This document shows, piece after piece, positions 42,357 through 49,336 of a stretch of 64,000 bases of DNA (the first letter of the stretch is position 1; the number at the start of each line of letters is the position of its first letter). Source of the DNA: JACCSI01 sp963815285 (GTDB lineage Bacteria; Acidobacteriota; Vicinamibacteria; Vicinamibacterales; UBA2999). The notes under the pieces are model-generated. The model did not search any database. It had not been told where the DNA came from and worked only from the letters and a program-made list of their open reading frames with translations. Location: the NCBI GenBank assembly GCA_963815285.1, contig CAWFGB010000008.1, positions 186,001 through 250,000 of the forward strand. Direction: 5' to 3'. Made by a program: the position numbers and the translations under genes.

Positions 42357-43502
42357 TCAGTTCGTGCCTCCTGACTGCGGGAAGTACCGACCGATCAAGT
42401 GCGCCTTGTTGGCGCCTTTCTTCGGACGGAATTTCTGCGGCCGCCCGACGTGCACGTCGGCGGTGTAGAGATTGCCTTCGCTGTCGGTGTGGAACTGATG
42501 CACGCCCCAGAAACCGCCAGGAAACGCACCGAACGTGCCCCACGAGTAGAGCAGGCGTCCGTTGAGGTCGAATTTGGTGAATTTCTGCGTGATCCCGTCA
42601 GCGACCCACAAATGTTGGTCTTCGGTCAGCAGGAAGGAATAGGGCCGCCGCACGTTCGGCCAGGCTTCCAGGAATTTGCCGTTTTCGTCGAACACCTGCA
42701 CCCGTGAATTCGAGCGATCGCTCACGTAGACGCGACGATTCTTGTCGATCGAGATCGCATGCACCGTGTTCATATAGCTCGGACGCGTTTCGTTGGGAGG
42801 CGTGCCGCGTTGACCGAACGTCATCAGGAACTTCCCGTCCTTGTCGAACTTGACCACTCGCGTGTTGACGTATCCATCGCTGACGAAGAACGTCCCGTCG
42901 GGCAGCCACGCGATGTCGGTCGGCCGCGCGAAGTGGGTCTGGTCGTCGCCTGCTTGCATCGGCGTGCCGATGGTCTGCACCAACGTCTTCCCGTCGCGCG
43001 TGAACTTGTAAATCGCGTGCGCGCCATCGTCCACGAGCCAGATGTGGCGCTGCTGATCGTAGGGATTGACCAGCACGCGATGCGGCCGCACAAACAACTT
43101 GTTGTGCTGCTCCCACGACTCGATCAGCTTGCCGTTGCGGTCGACGACGCTGACCACGTGGTCCCAGCGCGGGTGGCGTGAAGGATCCTTCTGCGACAAG
43201 TCGTAGCCCGAGGCGTTGCGCTCAGGGATGAACTCACCTCCTCCTCCGCCTCCCGGCTTGTCTTTCAGAACCGGTAAGCATCCGCGGTTGAAGATGATGA
43301 CGCGGTCAGGCGACTCGGCCCAAATGCCAGCGGTCGAACCGATCTGGTAGCCGTCGCCACAGTAGTTCTGCGGCCAGCCGGCGACGAGATCGTACGCACC
43401 GGTCTCATCGCCACCGCCTTTTTCCTGTGGCGCCTGCGCAAGTATGCCGGCAGTCACCAGGATCCCGGCAACCGCAATCGCACTGGTTCGCTTCGTTGTC
43501 AC
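42357..43502 (-). CDS. Secreted NHL-repeat beta-propeller protein
   Basis: 381 aa from GTG 43502, which has AGGGGG seven bases before it; an ATG at 43520 is less well placed. Signal peptide SAIAVAGILVTAGILAQA. The body has repeated NHL strands (RPTDIAWLPDGTFFVSDGY, then VHAISIDKNRRVYVSDRSN) forming a six-bladed propeller like the peptidyl-hydroxyglycine lyase module. Ends in PRKFRPKKGANKAHLI. Paralog of the protein encoded at 43542-44741 and last gene of the TonB-receptor operon. Likely a periplasmic or surface binding protein or lyase; substrate unknown. Confidence 0.88.
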   Translation of the reverse strand: MTTKRTSAIAVAGILVTAGILAQAPQEKGGGDETGAYDLVAGWPQNYCGDGYQIGSTAGIWAESPDRVIIFNRGCLPVLKDKPGGGGGGEFIPERNASGYDLSQKDPSRHPRWDHVVSVVDRNGKLIESWEQHNKLFVRPHRVLVNPYDQQRHIWLVDDGAHAIYKFTRDGKTLVQTIGTPMQAGDDQTHFARPTDIAWLPDGTFFVSDGYVNTRVVKFDKDGKFLMTFGQRGTPPNETRPSYMNTVHAISIDKNRRVYVSDRSNSRVQVFDENGKFLEAWPNVRRPYSFLLTEDQHLWVADGITQKFTKFDLNGRLLYSWGTFGAFPGGFWGVHQFHTDSEGNLYTADVHVGRPQKFRPKKGANKAHLIGRYFPQSGGTN

Positions 43503-43541
43503 GGATAACCCCCTTTGCAAGCGAGCGTTCGCTCGCGGCCG

Positions 43542-44741
43542 TCAATTTGTCGCGCGATAGCGAAGTTCCTGTCCGATCAATTTCGCCGGGTCGGCGCCCT
43601 TCTTCGGCCGGAACTTCTGCACTCGTCCGTTGAAGACCTCGGCCACATACAGATTGCCCTCTTGGTCGACCGAGAACTGGTGCGGGCCGGCAAATTGCCC
43701 GGGGAGACCTCCTGGGGCGCCCCACCCATACAAGTAATTGCCCTTCAAGTCGTACTTGAGAATGCGGTTCGTTCCCCCGTCCGAGACCCACAGGAACTGG
43801 TCGGTCGTAATCAGGTGATAGTAGGGCGACGACCGCATGCCTGTCGAGAACATGTCGAGAAACTTGCCGTTCTCGTCGAACATCTGGAAGCGTCGATGGC
43901 CACGGTCGACCACGTACAGACGTCGGTCTTTGCTGATGGCAATGCTATGGACCGTGTTCCACTCGTTGGGGCCGGGACTCTTCGGGTCCTTGGGCGCCGC
44001 CCCCCAGTCCAGCAGGAACTTTCCATCTTTGTCGAATTTGGCGACCCGCGTCCCGCCATATCCGTCGCTGATGAAAAACGTTCCGTCTGGCAGCCAATCG
44101 ATGTCGGTCGGGCGATCGAACAGCTTACCGGAATCACGTCCGCGCTGCCCTTTCGTGCCGAGCGTCAGCACGAGCTTGCCGTCGTAGGTGAACTTGTAGA
44201 TCACGTGCAGCTGGTCGTCGATGATCCACACGTGTCTGTCGCGATCGTACGGATTCATCTTGATCTTGTGCGGCCCGCGGCCGCAGGTCATCTCAAACAT
44301 CTTGTTGAGGTGCGGCCAGTCCTGGACGAGCTTGCCGTCGCGATTCAGCACGAAGATGGTGTGGTGATAGCGCCGTTCCCAACCGCGCTTCGCCACTGGC
44401 TCACACGTCGCGCTGAGTCCATCGTCGTTGCCCGTAGCGTTGCCGCGCGGCGGGTTCAGCTGACCATAGGGCGTCCACGGCTTGGCGCCTGCCGGCAGCG
44501 GCAGCTCGCCCCGCATGGCGACCCAGATTCGATCCGGAGTTTCGACGTAGATCCCGCCGACCGAGCCCCACGTCCATCCCTCGTGCTTGACGCCATCGGG
44601 CCCGTCGGGAAGAGGCTGCGGCCAGTTCTCGACCAGCTCGTATGGACCAAACTCTTCTTGCCCGCCGCGCTCCTGCGTCATCGCTGCGGGAGACAGTAGC
44701 GCCGCCAGCGGAACGGCCAGTAACCAGTGTCGTGGACGCAT
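43542..44741 (-). CDS. Secreted NHL-repeat beta-propeller protein
   Basis: 399 aa; AGGAGG lies five bases before the ATG. Signal peptide HWLLAVPLAALLSPAAMT. NHL blades include RPTDIDWLPDGTFFISDGY and VHSIAISKDRRLYVVDRGH, closely matching its neighbour, and it ends VQKFRPKKGADPAKLIG. The two genes are a tandem duplication that has since diverged. It is 15 bases downstream of the TonB-dependent receptor gene and 39 bases upstream of its paralog, so the three form one transcript for uptake or processing of an unknown extracellular compound. Confidence 0.88.
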   Translation of the reverse strand: MRPRHWLLAVPLAALLSPAAMTQERGGQEEFGPYELVENWPQPLPDGPDGVKHEGWTWGSVGGIYVETPDRIWVAMRGELPLPAGAKPWTPYGQLNPPRGNATGNDDGLSATCEPVAKRGWERRYHHTIFVLNRDGKLVQDWPHLNKMFEMTCGRGPHKIKMNPYDRDRHVWIIDDQLHVIYKFTYDGKLVLTLGTKGQRGRDSGKLFDRPTDIDWLPDGTFFISDGYGGTRVAKFDKDGKFLLDWGAAPKDPKSPGPNEWNTVHSIAISKDRRLYVVDRGHRRFQMFDENGKFLDMFSTGMRSSPYYHLITTDQFLWVSDGGTNRILKYDLKGNYLYGWGAPGGLPGQFAGPHQFSVDQEGNLYVAEVFNGRVQKFRPKKGADPAKLIGQELRYRATN

Positions 44742-44756
44742 CTGTCCTCCTCTCCG

Positions 44757-46739
44757 TTAGAACCTAATGCGGAAGCCGAGTTGAGTCGTCAGCGGGTCAC
44801 CAGCGGCCGTTCTGACCAGGAAGTTCGTCGAGTTGCGATTCCCTGTCGGGTTTCCGTAGTTCACGCGATTGGTCAGGTTGTAGAGCTCGAGGAACACCCC
44901 CGCCTCGTAACGCTGGACGCGCCAGAGATACTGGAACCGTCCATCGAGCAGCAGCTGCTTCTCGCCGTCGATGCCGTTGCGGACGGCCCGCCCGCTGGCA
45001 TCGAGCGACGACTGAATCGGCCGGTTGAGATCGTGCACGCCGCTAATCGGCCGATCGTTGTTGACGCCGTCGTTGTTGAAGTCGGTTCCGACGGTTTCGT
45101 TGATCGGATAGCCCGAGTAGTAGCGGAACACGAAGCCCGCACCTAGCCCGCGCCAGACGGAGACGTTGGCGCTCATGGCCAGCGCGTGCCGATTGTCGAA
45201 ATTGGCGCGACCGTAATCCGCGCGCAAATCAGTGTCGTAGGTAATCAGGTTCACATCGCGCGCGCGGGCGAGCGTGTAACTGATTCGGCCAGACCAGCGA
45301 TTCGACAGCCGTTTGTCCACCGCAATTTCCAAGGCGTTGTAGTCGGTGTCGAACTCGCTACGTGACTGGTACTGCATCACTTGAATGAAGTTCGTGTTCC
45401 TGGCCTCCGGCGGGATCAGCTCACCGTTGGGATCGAATCCGTTCACACCAGGCCGTGTGATGCGGCCGTTCGGCAGCGGCGGCCCTTCGTTGATATCCAC
45501 GAGCTGCACCTGGTCGCGTCCGACATTGCCGACGTAGTCCACGGAAAACGCGACGTCCGACAACAGCTGGTGCTTGATCCCGAAGCTATAACCCCACAGG
45601 TACGGCAGGCGGCGTTCGCCGTCGACCGTCGGCTGATTGTTGACGAAGCCTCCGCCGGCCACGAGCGCGCGCTGCGTTTCGAGAAAGGCACGGCACTGGG
45701 GGCCGATGAGCGCCAGGCCATTACTCGCAATAGGCTGCTGCAGGCATCCGGAATTGAACGGATCGGTGGGGATCACACCGGTCTGGTCGGGGCGCGCGAC
45801 TTGCGTCGTGTCAAAGACGAATGCCGGACCGATCACGGCAGCGGTGAGCAGCGTCTGAAGCACGTTCAACTGATGAAACTGAAAGAACTTGCCGACGCCG
45901 CCGCGGATCAGCGTCCGACCGTTGCCGAACGGGTCATAGGCGATGCCGGCGCGCGGCGCGAAAGCGTCCTTGGTGAGCGGCGTCAGATCCTGGTAGTCGT
46001 ACCGGAGCCCCAGATTCAACGTGATCTGCTTGCCCACCTGCCACTTGTCCTGCACGTAGAAGTACGTGCGCCAGTCCTTCTGCTCGAAGTCGATCTGACC
46101 GAGTCGGATGCGGAAGCGATAGGGATATGTGCGCGGGTTTGCCGAATCGAATGCAGCATTCGTCGGAAAGTCGAAGAGCCCGACGAGATTTGCGGCCGTC
46201 CCCTGCGGGAACGCGCCATTGCGGCTCCAGCCCCCGCCGAGTCTGAACGTGTGATCACCGCCCCATCCTGTTTTCAGGTAGGTGAACGAGTCGTCGATGC
46301 CAATCGACCGGATCAAATCCTCCTGGTAGTTGTTCCGGTTCCCGCTGTTGTAGTCCGTGTGGGCATTCATGGAGCCGAGGTCGAACTGCTCACGCCCGTC
46401 GAGACCGATGAAGCTCCAACCCTCGTCGAAGAAGATGCGCGGGCCCTGCAGCAGGTTCTCGCGCGTGTGTCCGAACCGGAGCTCGTTGGTCGCGCGGGTG
46501 CCAATGACCGACGTCCACGCGAAGCTGAACACCTGATCGCCGCTGTCGTTTTCGAACGTGGCGTTGTCGGGCGTGCTTTCGTTGCCTTCGATTTCGTCGT
46601 TCTCCGTCAGCACCGCCTCACGCAACCACCGGAAGCTCAGATGGTTGTTGCCGGACAATTGATAGTCGCCGCGAAGGAACGTGTTCCAGCCGCGGAAGTC
46701 GGTAGTGGTCGAGTACCGGTACGGCCAGCGGCGCCGCAT
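44757..46739 (-). CDS. TonB-dependent receptor (Oar-like), barrel part after frameshift
   Basis: This frame encodes ~660 aa: periplasmic-side and barrel sequence such as STTTDFRGWNTFLRGDYQLS, many aromatic strand ends, APRAGIAYDPFGNGRTLIRG, RVNYGNPTGNRNSTNF and a terminal strand ending LGFRIRF, with the C-terminal Phe expected by the BAM machinery. It is the natural continuation of the frame at 46618-47697, so its apparent ATG is not a true start. The joint needs removal of one base near 46716. Confidence 0.88.
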   Translation of the reverse strand: MRRRWPYRYSTTTDFRGWNTFLRGDYQLSGNNHLSFRWLREAVLTENDEIEGNESTPDNATFENDSGDQVFSFAWTSVIGTRATNELRFGHTRENLLQGPRIFFDEGWSFIGLDGREQFDLGSMNAHTDYNSGNRNNYQEDLIRSIGIDDSFTYLKTGWGGDHTFRLGGGWSRNGAFPQGTAANLVGLFDFPTNAAFDSANPRTYPYRFRIRLGQIDFEQKDWRTYFYVQDKWQVGKQITLNLGLRYDYQDLTPLTKDAFAPRAGIAYDPFGNGRTLIRGGVGKFFQFHQLNVLQTLLTAAVIGPAFVFDTTQVARPDQTGVIPTDPFNSGCLQQPIASNGLALIGPQCRAFLETQRALVAGGGFVNNQPTVDGERRLPYLWGYSFGIKHQLLSDVAFSVDYVGNVGRDQVQLVDINEGPPLPNGRITRPGVNGFDPNGELIPPEARNTNFIQVMQYQSRSEFDTDYNALEIAVDKRLSNRWSGRISYTLARARDVNLITYDTDLRADYGRANFDNRHALAMSANVSVWRGLGAGFVFRYYSGYPINETVGTDFNNDGVNNDRPISGVHDLNRPIQSSLDASGRAVRNGIDGEKQLLLDGRFQYLWRVQRYEAGVFLELYNLTNRVNYGNPTGNRNSTNFLVRTAAGDPLTTQLGFRIRF

Positions 46740-47697
46740 CCGACGGGAAATTCAGGTTGGCGGCTTCTTCATTGAGGTTGCGCTCCAGGTTGCCAAACCA
46801 GAACGCCGTGTTTCTCACGATCGGACCACCGGCACTTCCTCCGAACACCTTGCTGCCCGACTCGGGGTTTTCCTCGCCCCTCTCCTTCAGGAAGTGGTTG
46901 GTCGCGTTCAGATCGTCGTTCTGGTAGTAATAGAACGCGCGGCCCGAAAGCTGGTTCGTGCCGCTCCTCGTCACCGCGTTGACAACGACGCCTGACGAGC
47001 CGCCGTATTCGGCGGAGTAATGATGCGTGAGCACTTCGTACTCGGCCATCGCGTCGAGCGTCACGCGTGCCTGTGTGCCTTGCGAGCCGCCGCGACGGTC
47101 GTCGTTGTCGTAGGCGCCGTCGACGAGAAACAGATTGGAGGTCGTCGCCTGGCCGTTGGCATTGTACTGTCCGCCTTCGAAGGAACCGGGGTTCAGGCTG
47201 GGCGTGAGTCCCGGCACCAGCTGCATCAGACTCAACTGGTTTCGGCCCTGGCTGGGGAGCGAGTCGATTTCGGCGTCGGTGATGTTCGTGCCGACCCGAC
47301 TCGACGTGATTTCGACCAGCGGCGACTGGCCGGTCACGGTAACTTCCTCGGCGAGGCCACTCACCTGCATCGTCAGATTCAGCGTCAGCTCCTGTCCAAC
47401 GCTGAGCACGACTCCCTTCTGGACGGTACTTTGGAAGCCGGCCAGGTCGGCTTTGACGGTGTAGCTGCCGGGCGTCAGCGTCGTAACGACGAAGCGACCG
47501 TCGGCGCTGGTCACCCCGGTGCGTGTGAGTCCGGTCTTCTCGTCGGTGACCGTGATGACGACGCCGGGGAGGACTCCTTTCTCTTGATCGATCACCGTCC
47601 CGTTGATTTCGGCACGTCCGCCTTGCGCGAACGCCGATGACGCCAGTGTGAGTAGGCAGAGCGACCGCGTGATGAGCGCGGAGAAACGTCTTGCCAT
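46618..47697 (-). CDS. TonB-dependent receptor (Oar-like), N-terminal part before frameshift
   Basis: Starts at ATG 47697 with GGAGG upstream. Signal peptide ALITRSLCLLTLASSAFAQ. Then a carboxypeptidase-regulatory-like Ig domain (GTVIDQEKGVLPGVVITVTD), and a plug domain with VTVTGQSPLVEITSSRVGT, SLPSQGRNQLSLMQLVPG, LFLVDGAYDND and YSAEYGGSSGVVVNAVTRSG. After AAPLAVP the frame shifts: one extra base in GTACCGGTAC (about 46716 on the plus strand). Without it the protein reads VPYSTTTDFRG and joins the downstream frame to give ~980 aa. Either a recent mutation or a base-call error. Confidence 0.88.
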   Translation of the reverse strand: MARRFSALITRSLCLLTLASSAFAQGGRAEINGTVIDQEKGVLPGVVITVTDEKTGLTRTGVTSADGRFVVTTLTPGSYTVKADLAGFQSTVQKGVVLSVGQELTLNLTMQVSGLAEEVTVTGQSPLVEITSSRVGTNITDAEIDSLPSQGRNQLSLMQLVPGLTPSLNPGSFEGGQYNANGQATTSNLFLVDGAYDNDDRRGGSQGTQARVTLDAMAEYEVLTHHYSAEYGGSSGVVVNAVTRSGTNQLSGRAFYYYQNDDLNATNHFLKERGEENPESGSKVFGGSAGGPIVRNTAFWFGNLERNLNEEAANLNFPSDAAPLAVPVLDHYRLPRLEHVPSRRLSIVRQQPSELPVVA

Positions 47698-47792
47698 AAG
47701 TCCTCCGAGGCCGCGGCCAGATGCTGGCCAGACCGCCGACGCGCAAGGGGCCGCGAATGACGGCACGCTAGCAGATTGGCAGCCCCGGCAGG

Positions 47793-47829
47793 TGTCTAAG
47801 TACGTCTCAGAATTGTCTCGGGTTTGTCT
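47793..47829. promoter_or_regulatory. Four GTCT motifs at exact 11-bp spacing
   Basis: GTCT occurs at 47793, 47804, 47815 and 47826, each exactly 11 bases apart, as GTCTAAGTACG, TCTCAGAATT and GTCTCGGGTTT-type units. The array lies about 96-130 bases upstream of the TonB-receptor ATG. PhoB/OmpR-type winged-helix regulators bind such 11-bp direct repeats, so this is a strong candidate activator site. Confidence 0.55.
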
Positions 47830-47839
47830 ACGACCGGCC

Positions 47840-47870
47840 GAATTTGCCTTCCAACAGCGAATTTGCCTTC
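47840..47870. repeat. 12-bp direct repeat upstream of the TonB operon
   Basis: GAATTTGCCTTC occurs at 47840-47851 and again at 47859-47870, with a 19-bp period. It lies just beyond the GTCT array on the distal side of the promoter region. Could be a second regulator site or a small local duplication. Confidence 0.5.
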
Positions 47871-47910
47871 TAGAGAAGTAGAGAGAGGTGTGCACAGAAG
47901 AGCTGAGCTG

Positions 47911-47961
47911 GGAGGCAGGGATTCGTCCACCTTCGCCAAGGCTAAGGCGGACAAGAACCCC
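47911..47961 (+). repeat. Dispersed hairpin repeat, copy B
   Basis: GGAGGCAGGGATTCGTCCACC followed by TTCGCCAAGGCTAAGGCGGAC and AAGAACCCCC. Matches copies A and C over ~50 bases but lacks the long tail and heptamer array. The rest of the 356-base gap 47698-48053 holds the GTCT array, the 12-bp repeats and ~85 bases with nothing recognised. Confidence 0.75.
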
Positions 47962-48053
47962 CAATCTTTGCTACTTCCCGTCGCTACCTTCGCGTCACCC
48001 CATCGACGATTCTTGGAGAACCGCCGGTTGAGCGAGACCTACAGCCCCTACAA

Positions 48054-48569
48054 TCAGGGATGAGAGTGGATCTCGCCCGAGTAGTCGATCGTCGAAAGTC
48101 CCGTCGACAGGTCGACTGTGCCCGTGAGCTGAAGAACGCCGCGGAGGCCGGAGAGTTCACCGGTACCTCCATTGATCACATAGCGCCCGTTGAAGATGGG
48201 CGTGCCGTTCACAAATTCTCCGGTGTCCGACAGAACGAGCGCGAGCAGGCCTTGCTTGCCGTCCACCGTGCACATGCAGATGGTCTTGCCGTGCGCTTCG
48301 AAGCGCCCGTTGGGATGGATCACCACCGTGAAACTGTCCACGGACGTTCCACTCAAGGTACCGCTGACCGATCCCGCGATCGTCAGCTCGCGTACGACGT
48401 TCGGACCGACGAATCGAACTTCGTCGCTGATGATCTGTGTCTGGGTGACGGTTCCGCTGGCCGCCATGACTGATGGCTGGGCTCCTGCCGCTCCGGCCAG
48501 CAACAACGCGACCGCCGCTCCTATCGCCACTCTGCCGAGGGTGTTTCTCCTCCGAGCTGTCTTCTTCAT
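48054..48569 (-). CDS. Secreted beta-rich protein of unknown function
   Basis: 171 aa from ATG 48569 (GAGG directly before it); the open frame upstream is not used. Signal peptide VAIGAAVALLLAGAAGAQ. The body is beta-rich with repeated Gly turns (SGTLSGTSVDSFTVVIHPNG, NGRYVINGGTGELSGLRG), reminiscent of the allene-oxide-cyclase-barrel/DUF3224 group. Three closely spaced cysteine/methionine residues in KTICMCTVDG are notable. Divergent from the ECF sigma gene with 185 bases between, so it could be a target of that sigma factor; that is a guess from position. Confidence 0.7.
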   Translation of the reverse strand: MKKTARRRNTLGRVAIGAAVALLLAGAAGAQPSVMAASGTVTQTQIISDEVRFVGPNVVRELTIAGSVSGTLSGTSVDSFTVVIHPNGRFEAHGKTICMCTVDGKQGLLALVLSDTGEFVNGTPIFNGRYVINGGTGELSGLRGVLQLTGTVDLSTGLSTIDYSGEIHSHP

Positions 48570-48754
48570 CCTCGTTTCCTTTCGTCTTGCTCGCGACGAA
48601 ACGCGCCAATAGCGCGGCGATGACAACATGGCCTCGCCTGGCAGCGCTCTTGACTCGCGCAGTGCCTTCATCTACAACCGCGCAAGACGGGGGCAAAACC
48701 CCTCACGCGGTGCCGTGCGCGACGGCTGAGCTGCGCGTCCAACAGGAGTTCGAG

Positions 48755-49336
48755 TTGGCACATACGCCCGACAGGGATGTTTCCCGTCTCCTCACTGCGT
48801 GGAGCGCCGGCGAGCCTGAAGCGGACGAGCGGCTCTTTTCCACCATCTACGCCGCGTTGCGAAAGATCGCGGCTTCCCACCGACGTCGCGAAGGTCCCGG
48901 CCACAGCCTGCAAACCACAGCGCTGATTCACGAGGCCTATCTGCGCGTAAAAGGGCAGCAGCACCTCGCGTGGAAGAACCGCGGCCACTTCTTCGCGGTC
49001 GCCTCTCAGGCCATGCGCCGCATCCTGGTCGACCACGCCCGTCGCCGAAAGGCGGCCAAACGCGGGGGCGTGCTCGCACATTCGCCTCTCGACTCGGTCG
49101 TGTTGGCTGTCGCGGGTCCGGTTGATCTCGTGGTACTCGACATCGCGCTGCAGAAGCTCGAACGAGTCGATCCGCAGGGAGCAAAGGTGGTGGAGCTTCG
49201 TTTCTTCGCCGGCCTGACGGTGCCGGAGGTCGCCGCGGCACTCGGCGTCTCGCACGCGACCGTCGAGCGCGACTGGACCGCCGCCCGCGTCTGGCTCCGC
49301 CGTGAGCTCGGCACGGAACGCGATGTCAATGCGTGA
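48755..49336 (+). CDS. ECF sigma factor paired with a Ser/Thr kinase
   Basis: 193 aa using TTG 48755, which has AGGAG six bases before it; longer in-frame starts (48620, 48473) give non-conserved extensions. Sigma region 2 is seen in LFSTIYAALRKIAASHRRR through LIHEAYLRVKGQQHLAWKNR, then GHFFAVASQAMRRILVDHAR, and region 4 in AKVVELRFFAGLTVPEVAAA plus LGVSHATVERDWTAARVWL. This is the acidobacterial/planctomycete ECF type usually coded beside a Ser/Thr kinase. It overlaps the kinase gene by 14 bases. Activity is probably set by phosphorylation rather than an anti-sigma factor. Confidence 0.9.
   Translation: MAHTPDRDVSRLLTAWSAGEPEADERLFSTIYAALRKIAASHRRREGPGHSLQTTALIHEAYLRVKGQQHLAWKNRGHFFAVASQAMRRILVDHARRRKAAKRGGVLAHSPLDSVVLAVAGPVDLVVLDIALQKLERVDPQGAKVVELRFFAGLTVPEVAAALGVSHATVERDWTAARVWLRRELGTERDVNA

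Noticed and set aside
44757..46739. Independent gene starting at the ATG at 46739
   Set aside because: That ATG overlaps the upstream receptor frame and the protein would lack plug and signal peptide; it is the continuation after a frameshift.
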